From an uncultured Allomuricauda sp. (GTDB lineage: Bacteria > Bacteroidota > Bacteroidia > Flavobacteriales > Flavobacteriaceae): 64,000 bases of DNA. Position 1 is the stretch's first letter. Each line of letters begins with the position of its first letter. A model generated the notes under the pieces. The model ran no database searches, was not told the DNA's origin, and saw only the letters and a program-made list of their open reading frames with translations. Shown here in pieces: positions 43,457 to 52,632 of this stretch. Where the stretch lies: contig NZ_CANMPQ010000003.1 of NCBI RefSeq assembly GCF_947499695.1, forward strand, positions 219,859-283,858, read 5' to 3'. The position numbers and the translations under genes were made by a program.

Positions 43457-46400
43457 GTGTACCTAAACTGTCATACATATTACAGCATGCGTTACGGAAC
43501 ATTTTCCGAACTGGAGCTATTGGAGCTTGCTCAGCAAAACCAAGTGACCCAACTGGCGCTTACAGACATCAACAATACCTCTGCCTGTCTTAATTTTGTT
43601 CGGAAAGCTCCAGAATATGGGATTAGGCCTGTTTTGGGAATTGATTTTAGAAATGGTGCTAACCAGTGTTTTATAGGAATTGCCCAAAACAACGAGGGTT
43701 ATCTCGAATTGAACAATTTCTTGTCCCATCACCTTCATGAAAATTTGGAAATTCCAGAACGTGCACCCATATTCAAAAATGCTTTTGTCATTTATCCTTT
43801 TGAGCAGGTTTTATTGAATGACTTGCAGGATTTCTCAAATCATGAATTTGTTGGGATTTCCATCCAAGATTTAAGACGGTTGCCTTTTTCCAGATTGGTA
43901 AAGCTCAAAGACAGATTGGTAGCGCAACAACCAGTTACTTTCCGTAACAAAAATGATTTCAATGCCCATAGATTGCTTCGCGCCATTGACAATAATGTGC
44001 TATTGAGCAAACTTCCAAAGGAAGAAGAGGCCAACGAAAATGAAAAAATGTTTCCTGTCCAAAACTTGGCAAAAGCCTTTTCAGAATTTAGTTTCATTCT
44101 GGAGAATACCGAAAAGCTGCTCAACCGCTGCAGCATCCATTTTGATTTTTCAAAAGGCCGAAAACCCCAAAACCTCAATAGCTATTTGGGAAGTATGGAA
44201 GAAGATGAAAAACTCATTGAAAAGTTATGTTATGAAGGCCTTCCTTATCGATACAAAAAGATTACCGATTCCATCCAAAATCGGTTGGACAAGGAATTGA
44301 AGCTCATCAAAAAAATGGGATTTGTCCCCTATTTCCTTATCAATTGGGATATTGTATCTGAAGCACGTCGAAGAGGGTTTTATTATGTGGGACGTGGTAG
44401 TGGTGCCAACAGCATTGTGGCCTATTTACTTCGCATCACCGATGTGGACCCTATGGAATTGGACCTCTACTTTGAACGTTTTATCAACCTATACCGTGCC
44501 AATCCACCTGATTTTGACATTGATTTTTCTTGGCGGGACAGACCAGCCATGACCGAATATATATTTAAGCGTTTTGACCACGTAGCACTCTTGGGCACCT
44601 ACGTTACATTTAAAGAACGAGGGGTAATCCGGGAATTGGGTAAAGTTTTTGGACTTCCTGCTCAAGAAATTGACTTTTTGATTACGGGAAGATATAATCC
44701 AGCGCAATTGGACAGCATGTCAAAGCTCGTTCTCAAATATGGAAGGCTTTTAAAAGACAAACCCAATTACTTAAGTATCCATGCAGGGGGAATATTGATC
44801 AGCGAAAAGCCTTTACATTGGTTTTCAGCCACTCACCTCCCACCAAAAGGATTTCCTACGACCCAATACGATATGGTTATTGCAGAGGATGTTGGTCTGT
44901 ACAAATTTGACATTTTGGGTCAGCGCGGATTGGGTAAGATCAAAGAAGCTTTGGAAATCGTTGCTTACAATCAACCCGAAAAGTATTCAGAAATCGACAT
45001 TCATGATATTAAGGGTTTTAAAACGGACTCCACCATAAACAACCTCATCAAAACCGCCCAATGTATGGGTTGTTTTTATGTGGAATCGCCCGCTATGCGG
45101 ATGCTGCTCAAAAAGTTGGAAGTAGATAATTATCTGGGATTAGTAGCCGCTAGTTCCATTATTCGGCCCGGAGTAGCTAAAAGCGGTATGATGCGAGAGT
45201 ATATTTTACGACATCGACATCCGGGAAGAGCAGAGGAAAAAGCACATCCGGTAATGCTGGATATTATGCCGGACACCTATGGCGTAATGGTCTACCAAGA
45301 AGATGTGATTAAAGTAGCACACCATTTTGCAGGTTTGGATTTGGGGGAGGCTGATGTGCTTCGTAGAGGAATGAGTGGAAAGTTCCGTTCGCGGGAAGAG
45401 TTTCAAAAAGTGAAGGACAAATTCATCTCCAACTGTAGAAAAAAAGGTTATGCTGACACCCTCATTTTTGAAATATGGAATCAAGTAGCGAGTTTCGCGG
45501 GTTATGCTTTTGCCAAAGGGCACTCCGCTTCCTATGCTGTAGAAAGCTATCAAAGTCTCTTTTTACGCGCCTATTTTCCATTGGAATATATGGTGGCTGT
45601 CCTTAATAACGGAGGGGGTTTTTATCGTTCCGAATTCTACATTCACGATGCTCGAATGATTGGCGCCACCATTCACCCGCCTTGCATTAACAATAGCAAT
45701 ATAAACAACCATATTTGTGGCACCCATATTTATTTAGGGTTGATGTATCTGCGTGATTTGGAAAACAGGGTCATGGAGCGTATTATCAAAGAACGAACTC
45801 TAAATGGGAGCTTTGCTTCCTTGGAGGATTTCTTGGACCGAACTATTATTTCTGTAGAACAACTTACTATTCTCATCCGGATTGATGCTTTTCGATTTAC
45901 CAAAATCAATAAGCATGAACTATTGTGGAAAGCCCATTTGATGTTGTCCAAAAATGACCGTTTGGAACACCCCAAGCTTTTTCCACCACGTCATCAAAAA
46001 TTCCAGATTCCAAAATTGCATACCACCACTTTGGAAACTGCTTTTGAACAATTGGAACTTTTAGGATTTTGTCTTTGCAGTCCATTTCAACTTTTGGTCG
46101 AGCCGCCCAAGAATTCCAATGGACAATGCAATTTGCATCGCTATTTGAACAAACACATCGATATATACGGTTATCTAATCACAGTAAAAAACACCAATAC
46201 CCATACTGGCAAGCGTATGCACTTTGCCACTCTTGTAGATCAATACGGAGAAGTCTTCGACACCGTACTTTTTCCTCCAGTTGCTGCCAAATATTATTTT
46301 AGAGGTAAGGGCATTTACCGCTTTTATGGGAAAGTAGTAGAGGAATTTGGCTTTTTGAGCATTGAGGTGATAAAAATGCAAAAACAGGATTATGTTCCAG

Positions 46401-46489
46401 ACCCTCGCTATTCAGATATGAAAACAAGCAAAAAAGTATTCGATAGCAAAAATTCCAATGCGCTAGAAGACCCTAAAACAAATGTTTAA
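43457..46489 (+). CDS. dnaE2: DnaE-type DNA polymerase III alpha subunit, error-prone (DnaE2-like)
   Basis: About 1010 residues from a GTG at 43457 (then YLNCHTYYSMRYGTFSELE), which is the normal family N-terminus. An ATG at 43376 would add 27 unlike residues inside dinB. The PHP domain has lost the first H-x-H (NCHTYYS). The C-family palm keeps its catalytic acids in PPDFDIDFSWRD and YKFDILGQRGLG, with YVGRGSGANSIVAYLL and KGHSASYAVESYQSLFLRAYF. The OB-fold region is near residues 890-980. No exonuclease domain is fused. In other bacteria DnaE2 works with a Y-family protein in induced mutagenesis; the pairing here suggests the same. Confidence 0.88.
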   Translation: MYLNCHTYYSMRYGTFSELELLELAQQNQVTQLALTDINNTSACLNFVRKAPEYGIRPVLGIDFRNGANQCFIGIAQNNEGYLELNNFLSHHLHENLEIPERAPIFKNAFVIYPFEQVLLNDLQDFSNHEFVGISIQDLRRLPFSRLVKLKDRLVAQQPVTFRNKNDFNAHRLLRAIDNNVLLSKLPKEEEANENEKMFPVQNLAKAFSEFSFILENTEKLLNRCSIHFDFSKGRKPQNLNSYLGSMEEDEKLIEKLCYEGLPYRYKKITDSIQNRLDKELKLIKKMGFVPYFLINWDIVSEARRRGFYYVGRGSGANSIVAYLLRITDVDPMELDLYFERFINLYRANPPDFDIDFSWRDRPAMTEYIFKRFDHVALLGTYVTFKERGVIRELGKVFGLPAQEIDFLITGRYNPAQLDSMSKLVLKYGRLLKDKPNYLSIHAGGILISEKPLHWFSATHLPPKGFPTTQYDMVIAEDVGLYKFDILGQRGLGKIKEALEIVAYNQPEKYSEIDIHDIKGFKTDSTINNLIKTAQCMGCFYVESPAMRMLLKKLEVDNYLGLVAASSIIRPGVAKSGMMREYILRHRHPGRAEEKAHPVMLDIMPDTYGVMVYQEDVIKVAHHFAGLDLGEADVLRRGMSGKFRSREEFQKVKDKFISNCRKKGYADTLIFEIWNQVASFAGYAFAKGHSASYAVESYQSLFLRAYFPLEYMVAVLNNGGGFYRSEFYIHDARMIGATIHPPCINNSNINNHICGTHIYLGLMYLRDLENRVMERIIKERTLNGSFASLEDFLDRTIISVEQLTILIRIDAFRFTKINKHELLWKAHLMLSKNDRLEHPKLFPPRHQKFQIPKLHTTTLETAFEQLELLGFCLCSPFQLLVEPPKNSNGQCNLHRYLNKHIDIYGYLITVKNTNTHTGKRMHFATLVDQYGEVFDTVLFPPVAAKYYFRGKGIYRFYGKVVEEFGFLSIEVIKMQKQDYVPDPRYSDMKTSKKVFDSKNSNALEDPKTNV

Positions 46490-47837
46490 TCCATTTGGCA
46501 ATTCGCTTGGGCCAGGTATACGGAGCATATCGTATGGGTGGGTCTATCCAGCTTCCTCTTTTTACAATTGCTTTTTTGTGCGAAAACAAATCGAAAGAAA
46601 CTTTGCCATGATAGGCGCCAATACCACTGTGCCCCACTCCCCCGAAAGGCAGATTTTTATCCGCAATTTGGATAACGGTATCGTTGATTGCACCTCCCCC
46701 GAAACCGAACCGAGTAATACATTCTTTTTGAAACGACTTGCGCTTTGAAAACACATATGCCGCCAAAGGCTTTTCATAACCTTCAATAATCTTGGCGATA
46801 TCGGATTCATTTGTGTAGGCAAAAATGGGTAAAATAGGACCAAAGATTTCTTCCTGCATCAAAGGGCTATCCAAATCCGGTTCATCTACGAGTGTCAGGT
46901 CTATAAACCGATCTTTATCCATCGTTTCACCTCCGAATAGAATTCGCTGATTTTCTAAAAGTGATTTTAGACGATTATAATGTCGATCACTAACGATTCG
47001 CGCTAAATCCGTAGAATCGGAACGAATTTCACCATAAGCAGCAACAATTTTATCCCTTAGTGCTTGAACCAATTTCTCTTTGACCGAATGATGCACTAAA
47101 AGATAATCTGGCGCCACACAGGTTTGACCCAAATTCAATGCTTTCCCCCAAACAATGCGCTTTGCCGTCAGTGATATGTTTGCTGTTTCATCTACAATAC
47201 AGGGGTTTTTTCCACCCAATTCCAAGGTAACAGGAGTCAAATGTTTAGCCGCAGCTTCATAGACAATTTTCCCAATTTGGGTACCACCCGTAAAAAAGAT
47301 ATAATCCCATCGCTGGGCCAACAGCTGCTGTGAAACCTCAACTCCGCCCTGCACAACGGCTATATATTCAGGCTCAAATAATTTTTCGATAATATTACCA
47401 AGGACCCCTGAAGTATTTGGCGTAAGCTCCGACGGTTTTATAACGACGGTATTTCCAGCTGCAATTGCACCAATTATTGGAGTCATTGCAAGCATAAAGG
47501 GAAAGTTCCATGGTGCAATTACCAATACCTGCCCATAAGGTTCTCGGTAGACATAATTTTTCGAAGGGAAGTTGGCCAAATTCGCAGCAACCCGCTCCGG
47601 TCGGGCCCAGAACTCAAGGTTATTCAGCATTGCATTTAACTCTCCAAGCACAAATTGGGTTTCTCCTAGGAAACTTTCGTAGGGTGGTTTTTTTAAATCA
47701 GCATAAATCGCTTCTGCAATAACATCTTCTTGACTTATAATTTCATTCCGTAATCGCTTTAGGGCATCTCTCCTAAAGGAGAGGTCCTTGGTTTTCTGGG
47801 TCGAATAAAAAGCTCGTTGTTTCTCGTGTAGTTCCAT
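46473..47837 (-). CDS. Aldehyde dehydrogenase family protein
   Basis: A 454-residue NAD(P)-dependent aldehyde dehydrogenase of the class 3-like (YwdH/CALDH) group. It has APWNFPFMLAMTPIIGAIAAG (key APWNFP), FTGGTQIGKIVYEAA, the catalytic glutamate in VTLELGGKNPCIV and the nucleophile cysteine in LNLGQTCVAPDYLL. The end LPFGGVGHSGIGAYHGKVSFD and a hydrophobic-basic C-terminal tail (IAKWIKHLF) suggest membrane contact, as in fatty aldehyde dehydrogenases. Its 3' end overlaps the dnaE2-like gene by 17 bases on the opposite strand. An inverted repeat lies 12 bases upstream of its start. Confidence 0.92.
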   Translation of the reverse strand: MELHEKQRAFYSTQKTKDLSFRRDALKRLRNEIISQEDVIAEAIYADLKKPPYESFLGETQFVLGELNAMLNNLEFWARPERVAANLANFPSKNYVYREPYGQVLVIAPWNFPFMLAMTPIIGAIAAGNTVVIKPSELTPNTSGVLGNIIEKLFEPEYIAVVQGGVEVSQQLLAQRWDYIFFTGGTQIGKIVYEAAAKHLTPVTLELGGKNPCIVDETANISLTAKRIVWGKALNLGQTCVAPDYLLVHHSVKEKLVQALRDKIVAAYGEIRSDSTDLARIVSDRHYNRLKSLLENQRILFGGETMDKDRFIDLTLVDEPDLDSPLMQEEIFGPILPIFAYTNESDIAKIIEGYEKPLAAYVFSKRKSFQKECITRFGFGGGAINDTVIQIADKNLPFGGVGHSGIGAYHGKVSFDLFSHKKAIVKRGSWIDPPIRYAPYTWPKRIAKWIKHLF

Positions 47838-47848
47838 AGCCTATCTTT

Positions 47849-47868
47849 ATTTGGTATTTCTACCAAAT
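47849..47868. promoter_or_regulatory. Perfect inverted repeat upstream of the aldehyde dehydrogenase gene
   Basis: ATTTGGTA (47849-47856) and TACCAAAT (47861-47868) form a perfect 8-base inverted repeat with a 4-base spacer. It ends 12 bases before the aldehyde dehydrogenase ATG and 34 bases after the acyl-CoA dehydrogenase stop. No T-run follows on the minus strand, so an operator is more likely than a terminator. Confidence 0.45.
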
Positions 47869-47902
47869 TCGATGTTTATATTTTCACCCTAAAATATGCT
47901 TA

Positions 47903-49081
47903 TTATTTGAAAGCCTGAAGACCTGTAATATCGGCTCCGGTAATCAACAAATGAATGTCATGGGTACCCTCATATGTAATCACACTTTCCAAGTTCATCA
48001 TATGTCGCATGATACTGTATTCACCGGTAATACCCATACCACCCAAAACCTGTCTAGCTTCTCGAGCAATCTTGATAGCCATCTCCACATTGTTCCGTTT
48101 GGCCATGGAAATTTGGGCTGTCGTTGCTCGACCTTCATTTTTAAGTTGACCCAACCTAAAAGCCAACAATTGAGCTTTTGTAATCTCAGTAATCATTTCC
48201 GCCAACTTCTTTTGCTGCAATTGTGTAGCAGCTATAGGTTTTCCAAACTGGATACGCTCTTTTGCATACCGAAGGGCAGTGTCATAACAATCCATAGCAG
48301 CGCCGATAGCACCCCATGCAATACCATAACGAGCAGAATCCAAACAACCAAGAGGGGCGCCAAGACCTGTTTTTCCAGACAGTAGATTTTCTTTGGGTAC
48401 TTTTACATTATCAAAAATCAATTCTCCTGTGGCTGATGCACGTAAAGACCATTTATTATGGGTCTCAGGAGTTGAAAAGCCTTCCATACCTCGTTCCACA
48501 ATCAATCCGTGGATTCGACCTTCCTCATTTTTAGCCCATACCACAGCAACATCCGCAAATGGTGAATTGGAAATCCAAAGTTTGGCACCATTCAACAAAA
48601 AGTGGTCACCCATATCCTTGTACTTGGTTTCCATTCCTCCTGGGTTGGAACCATGATTGGGCTCTGTAAGTCCAAAACAACCCATCCATTCACCGGTGGC
48701 CAACTTTGGTAAATATTTTTTACGTTGCTCCTCATTTCCGTAAGCAAAAATCGGATACATCACCAAAGAGGACTGTACTGAAGCAGTTGAGCGGACACCA
48801 CTATCCCCCCTTTCAATTTCTTGCATGATCAAACCATAACTGATTTGATCCAACCCAGCACCACCGTATTCCTCTGGTATATATGGTCCGAAGGCTCCTA
48901 TCTCAGCTAAACCTCCAATAATTTCCTTTGGAAACTCCGCTTTTTGAGCATATTCTTCGATGATAGGTGAAACATCGCGTTTTACCCATTGGCGAGCTGC
49001 ATCACGCACCAACTTATGTTCTTCTGAAAGTAAATCATCTAAATTGTAGTAATCCGGAGCTTCGAATAAATCAGGTTTCAT
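47903..49081 (-). CDS. Acyl-CoA dehydrogenase, glutaryl-CoA dehydrogenase-like
   Basis: About 392 residues from the ATG at 49079-49081 (MKPDLFEAPDYYNLDDLLSE). A longer frame would add 15 residues spanning the promoter and was rejected. The flavoprotein has IPEEYGGAGLD, the segment GVRSTASVQSSLVMYPI with the arginine and SVQSSLVM characteristic of glutaryl-CoA dehydrogenases, and GCFGLTEPNHGSNPGGMET. It also has LRASATGELIFDNVKVP and the catalytic glutamate in SVITYEGTHDIHLLI. The reaction would turn glutaryl-CoA into crotonyl-CoA in lysine/tryptophan breakdown. No other pathway gene is adjacent. Confidence 0.88.
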   Translation of the reverse strand: MKPDLFEAPDYYNLDDLLSEEHKLVRDAARQWVKRDVSPIIEEYAQKAEFPKEIIGGLAEIGAFGPYIPEEYGGAGLDQISYGLIMQEIERGDSGVRSTASVQSSLVMYPIFAYGNEEQRKKYLPKLATGEWMGCFGLTEPNHGSNPGGMETKYKDMGDHFLLNGAKLWISNSPFADVAVVWAKNEEGRIHGLIVERGMEGFSTPETHNKWSLRASATGELIFDNVKVPKENLLSGKTGLGAPLGCLDSARYGIAWGAIGAAMDCYDTALRYAKERIQFGKPIAATQLQQKKLAEMITEITKAQLLAFRLGQLKNEGRATTAQISMAKRNNVEMAIKIAREARQVLGGMGITGEYSIMRHMMNLESVITYEGTHDIHLLITGADITGLQAFK

Positions 49082-49096
49082 GCAAAAAAATTTGGC

Positions 49097-49126
49097 TAAA
49101 GGTAATAATGAAAAACAACAGGACAA
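49097..49126 (-). promoter_or_regulatory. Promoter of the glutaryl-CoA dehydrogenase-like gene
   Basis: On the minus strand TTG (49126-49124) and TACCTTTA (49104-49097) are 19 bases apart, fitting the flavobacterial promoter form. The -7 box ends 15 bases before the ATG at 49081, supporting that start. Confidence 0.5.
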
Positions 49127-49136
49127 GTCGTTTTTG

Positions 49137-49850
49137 TTACATTTTTAAATAGAAGTCTTTGGTAAGGTCAATGTATTCCTTTGTGTACTTATGACGTGCT
49201 AATTCAATAGTTAATTCATCTTCAACAGCTGTTTCTTTGGAAAAACTAAGCTCCAAAAGACTCCTTTTTAATTCAGAATTTGGATTTCCTTTCACCCTGG
49301 TCACCCTTCGAGCGAAAAGTTGAAGGTTTTCTGCCAAAGCAATAAAATTAGCTTCTTCTTTAAATGGAACAATCACGGAAAAAACTCCTTGGGGCGACAA
49401 TAATTTTGAAACTCCTTCCAATAGCTCATCAAAAGGAAGTGAACTATTCTGTCGCGCGGCATCCCTTGCCACATCTCCACTTGAAACCTTTTCGGAATAA
49501 AAAGGTGGATTTGAGATAATCAAATCATATGTTTCCTCAATTTCATCCACAAATTCATCCAAACCAGCGTGGTAGCAAAACAAACGATCGGCCCACGGAG
49601 AGGCCTCAAAATTCTCTACGCATTGTTCATAAGCGTTCTCATCTATTTCGATAGCATCAATAAGCTCCGCATTACAACGTTGCGCCAGTTGAAGGGCAAT
49701 CAGTCCAGTACCCGTACCAATATCTAAAATGGAATTAGGTTTTTTGTTGATTGATGTCCAAGCACCTAATAAAACCCCATCCGTACCCACTTTCATGGCA
49801 CAACGGTCTTGGTAAATGGTAAATTGTTTGAATTTAAAGGGCTTCTTCAT
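49137..49850 (-). CDS. yfiC: tRNA1(Val) adenine-N6 methyltransferase family protein (YfiC/TrmN6)
   Basis: A 237-residue class I SAM-dependent methyltransferase. It starts with FKFKQFTIYQDRCAMKVGTDGVLLGAW, typical of this family (key MKVGTDGVLLG). The SAM motif ILDIGTGTGLIALQLAQR follows, then the acid IDAIEIDENAYEQ and the catalytic NPPF in DLIISNPPFYS. Known members methylate A37 of tRNA1(Val). Its start lies 17 bases inside the end of the upstream sulfatase gene, although functionally it belongs with the ribosomal genes rimM and rpsP beyond it. Confidence 0.9.
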   Translation of the reverse strand: MKKPFKFKQFTIYQDRCAMKVGTDGVLLGAWTSINKKPNSILDIGTGTGLIALQLAQRCNAELIDAIEIDENAYEQCVENFEASPWADRLFCYHAGLDEFVDEIEETYDLIISNPPFYSEKVSSGDVARDAARQNSSLPFDELLEGVSKLLSPQGVFSVIVPFKEEANFIALAENLQLFARRVTRVKGNPNSELKRSLLELSFSKETAVEDELTIELARHKYTKEYIDLTKDFYLKM

Positions 49851-51273
49851 TTAACCTTCCAGGTTCTCTTGTTTCTGTTCCCTCCAGTTCAAGTAATGAA
49901 TCTCCAAGTCTGGTCCGCATATCATTTGCCAACAGTTTGATTTTTTCAATCACTTCGGGATGTTCAGAAGCTACATTTTTGGTCTCGCTGATATCGTTCT
50001 CGACATCATATAATTCAATTTCCTCCATATCAATCATCCGATATTCTCCGGGTTGACCATCTTTTCCGGGTTCTTGACCGTCCATAGTGCGGTAACGATG
50101 CGGAAAGTATAGTTTCCATTTCCCATAGCGTACCCCAAACATTTCGTTTACGCGATAGTAAAAGAAATAAGCTTCTTGCACAGCTTCTTTGCTCTCTCCG
50201 GTTATTACTTTCCAAGCACTTTTTCCATCAATTACTTGTTCTGGTAGTTTTGCACCTGTTAGCTCTGCGATTGTAGGTAAAATATCAATGGCCATCACAG
50301 GCACTTCAATTTCTTGCCCGGCTTTAAGTTTGTTGGGGTATTTCATGATGAAAGGTTCGCGTTGACCCCCTTCCCATCCAGTGCCTTTTCCTTCACGCAG
50401 TGGTAAAGCGCTTCCTGCGTGGTTTCCGTAGGACAACCAAGGACCATTATCCGAAGTAAAGATCACTATGGTGTTTTCTTCAAGTCCATTATCCTTGAGA
50501 GCTTTCATGATTTCGCCTACTGACCAGTCAATTTCCATGATTACATCACCATACAGTCCTCTTTCTGATTTTCCCTTAAATTTATCCGAAACAAACAAAG
50601 GCACATGTGGTTGTGGATGTGGTACATATAAAAAGAAAGGATTGTCTTTGTTTCTTTTAATGAAGTCCACACTTCGTTCTGTAATTTGAGTCGTAAGCTG
50701 AGATTGTTCTGTGAGCGTATCGATTACTTTTTCGTTCTCATACAATTGCAGCTCAGGAAAATTAAAAATAGGCCCTTGCTGCGGATGATAAGGCCACATA
50801 TCGTTGGAATATGGAATCCCAAACCACTCGTCAAATCCATGTCGAGTTGGTAAAAACTGGGCATGGTGACCTAAATGCCATTTACCATAAATTGCCGTGG
50901 CATACCCTTTGTCTTTCAACATTTCCGCCAAGGTAGTTTCTGTAGTATTTATACCATGGGTGTTATCCGGGCCCAATGCATTATGAATCCCGATACGATT
51001 TGGGTAACAGCCCGTTAAAATCCCCGCTCTTGATGCAGAACAAACTGCTTGAGCAGAATAATAACTGGTCAATTTTACCCCGTCAGAAGCCATTTGATCT
51101 AAATATGGAGTTTTGATGTCCGGTGACCCGAAAACACCTACATCTTGATAACCTTGATCATCGGTAAAAATGAGAACAACGTTTGGAGGAGAATTAGGTT
51201 TTTCTTTTTTGGTGGTCTTCTCTTTACAGGATAGGAAACAAAAAACGATAGCAATAAAACAACAGCGAATCAT
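49834..51273 (-). CDS. Sulfatase (arylsulfatase type), lipoprotein
   Basis: A 479-residue sulfatase with a lipoprotein signal peptide (CCFIAIVFCFLSC, lipobox cysteine about residue 16). The formylglycine site is CSASR in AVCSASRAGILTGCYPNR; the usual proline of C-x-P-x-R is alanine, a variant seen in active sulfatases. The metal-binding start NVVLIFTDDQGYQDVGVFG, the YGKWHLGHHAQFLPTRHGFD block and IVIFTSDNGPWLSYGNHAGS are present. It should remove sulfate from sugars or related esters after activation by a formylglycine-forming enzyme not encoded here. It lies between rimM and the yfiC-like gene and resembles the sulfatase at 52633-54057. Confidence 0.92.
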   Translation of the reverse strand: MIRCCFIAIVFCFLSCKEKTTKKEKPNSPPNVVLIFTDDQGYQDVGVFGSPDIKTPYLDQMASDGVKLTSYYSAQAVCSASRAGILTGCYPNRIGIHNALGPDNTHGINTTETTLAEMLKDKGYATAIYGKWHLGHHAQFLPTRHGFDEWFGIPYSNDMWPYHPQQGPIFNFPELQLYENEKVIDTLTEQSQLTTQITERSVDFIKRNKDNPFFLYVPHPQPHVPLFVSDKFKGKSERGLYGDVIMEIDWSVGEIMKALKDNGLEENTIVIFTSDNGPWLSYGNHAGSALPLREGKGTGWEGGQREPFIMKYPNKLKAGQEIEVPVMAIDILPTIAELTGAKLPEQVIDGKSAWKVITGESKEAVQEAYFFYYRVNEMFGVRYGKWKLYFPHRYRTMDGQEPGKDGQPGEYRMIDMEEIELYDVENDISETKNVASEHPEVIEKIKLLANDMRTRLGDSLLELEGTETREPGRLNEEAL

Positions 51274-51328
51274 GGTTGGAAATAAAAGTTAGACATAAAT
51301 ATAGCCCTAATACGGCATATTATGGTTT

Positions 51329-51856
51329 TTATCCCAAATAGAGATCTACTAAACCTTCGGGTGCTTTTACATGGACAGTTTTTGATTTTCTATCCACTTT
51401 GGCGATGATGTCATCCGTTATAGGAATCAACAATTCTTTTCCATCCTTTTCAGCTTCAAAAAGCTCTTGGGAAGCACTATCGTTTACCGCTTTAATTATC
51501 CCAATATCTCCATGAACCTCATCCATCAAAGTAAAACCTATCACTTCATGGAAGTAAAACTTGTCTCCAGTTAAAGGTGGAAGCATTTCCAATGGAAGGT
51601 ATAGCTCGGAACCGATAATCTTGTCTGCGGAAGATTCATCTTTTACTTCTTCAAAATCGATACGGAGTAAGGCAGATTTATGCAGTCGACATCTATCAAT
51701 AAAAAATGGAACCAGATTGTTTCCCAATGAAACAAACACTGATTCCATGTTTTCGTAGATTTCAGGTTCATCGGTATCGAGTTTCACCAATACCTCTCCC
51801 TTAAAACTATATTTTGAAACGACTTTGCCCAGGTAGAAGCAATCTTCCTTGCGCAT
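51329..51856 (-). CDS. rimM: Ribosome maturation factor RimM
   Basis: A 175-residue RimM: N-terminal beta-barrel FYLGKVVSKYSFKGEVLVKLD and C-terminal PRC-barrel with YFHEVIGFTLMDEVHGDIG and LLIPITDDIIAKVDRKSKTV. It binds ribosomal protein S19 and helps mature the 30S head. It follows rpsP by 11 bases, the conserved rpsP-rimM order of many bacteria. Confidence 0.95.
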   Translation of the reverse strand: MRKEDCFYLGKVVSKYSFKGEVLVKLDTDEPEIYENMESVFVSLGNNLVPFFIDRCRLHKSALLRIDFEEVKDESSADKIIGSELYLPLEMLPPLTGDKFYFHEVIGFTLMDEVHGDIGIIKAVNDSASQELFEAEKDGKELLIPITDDIIAKVDRKSKTVHVKAPEGLVDLYLG

Positions 51857-51867
51857 CGTTTAAACGT

Positions 51868-52512
51868 TTACTCTTCTTCTTTGCTTGCTTCGGCCTCTTC
51901 GGCAGGAGCAGCTTCTTCAGCTTTAGCTTCTGGCTCAGCAGCAACAGCCTCTTCTTTTGCCGGTTCGGCAGGAGCCTCTTCCACAACTGGGGTCTCTTCT
52001 GCAACAGTCTCAACAGTTTCGGCTACTTCTTCAGCAACTTCCTCAACAGCTTCTTCTTCTACTTCTGGCAATGCAGTAGCAGCTCTTTTATCACTGAACT
52101 CTTTTTCAGCTTCCAACGCTTTGGCTTTTGCATCAGCTTTGGCTTTATCCAAGCCACCAACTTTAGCAGCAATTGCTTTTTCTTTTTCCTCAACCCAAGC
52201 GTTGAATTTTTCCTCTGCTTGTTCTTCAGTTAAGGCTCCTTTGCGAACACCACCTAATAGATGATGTTTCATCATAACTCCTTTATAAGATAAAATAGCT
52301 CTAGCGGTATCAGTAGGTTGTGCACCATTGCTCAACCATTTTACAGATCCATCAATATCCAAATTAATAGTAGCGGGGTTAGTATTAGGATTATAGGTTC
52401 CTAATTTTTCCAAGTACTTACCATCTCTTTTTGATCTTGAATCGGCAGCAACCACCCAATAAAATGGTTTACCTTTTTTACCGTGTCTTTGAAGTCTAAT
52501 TTTAACTGGCAT
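51868..52512 (-). CDS. rpsP: 30S ribosomal protein S16 with long acidic tail
   Basis: A 214-residue S16. Residues 1-85 are the conserved core (PVKIRLQRHGKKGKPFYWVVAADSRSKRDGKYLEKLG, core VKIRLQRHGKKGKPFYW; the TDTARAILSYKGVMMKHH end). The usual bacterial protein is about 80-90 residues. The extension holds a helical linker (EEQAEEKFNAWVEEKEKAIA) and a tail from about 145 composed almost wholly of Glu, Ala, Val, Pro and Thr. Such extensions are usual in Bacteroidota S16, and the tail is probably disordered. The gene has a strong promoter 75 bases upstream and is followed by rimM. Confidence 0.95.
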   Translation of the reverse strand: MPVKIRLQRHGKKGKPFYWVVAADSRSKRDGKYLEKLGTYNPNTNPATINLDIDGSVKWLSNGAQPTDTARAILSYKGVMMKHHLLGGVRKGALTEEQAEEKFNAWVEEKEKAIAAKVGGLDKAKADAKAKALEAEKEFSDKRAATALPEVEEEAVEEVAEEVAETVETVAEETPVVEEAPAEPAKEEAVAAEPEAKAEEAAPAEEAEASKEEE

Positions 52513-52586
52513 ATCACATTAATTTGTAGGGTGCCCGACCCTGGTTATTAATTCTATTTTTAAATCGCTTTCTAGTTAAGCGGGTG

Positions 52587-52616
52587 CAAATATACTTGAT
52601 TTCTTTTAATGAGCAA
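52587..52616 (-). promoter_or_regulatory. Promoter of rpsP-rimM
   Basis: On the minus strand TTG (52616-52614) and TATATTTG (52594-52587) are 19 bases apart, an exact match to the flavobacterial consensus, followed by CACCCGC. This is nearly the same -7 context (TATATTTGCAC) as the tRNA-Asp promoter. The leader of about 70 bases contains a small GGGT-CGGGC-ACCC hairpin. Confidence 0.75.
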
Positions 52617-52632
52617 TGACATTATAAACTTT

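Noticed and set aside
47951..48385. Plus-strand open frame of about 144 codons
   Set aside because: Antisense to the glutaryl-CoA dehydrogenase-like gene; His/Ser/Asn-rich without a recognisable domain.
51868..52090. Low-complexity repeat tract in rpsP as a possible simple-sequence repeat or CRISPR
   Set aside because: The repetition follows from codons for the Glu/Ala-rich S16 tail and is not in regular units.
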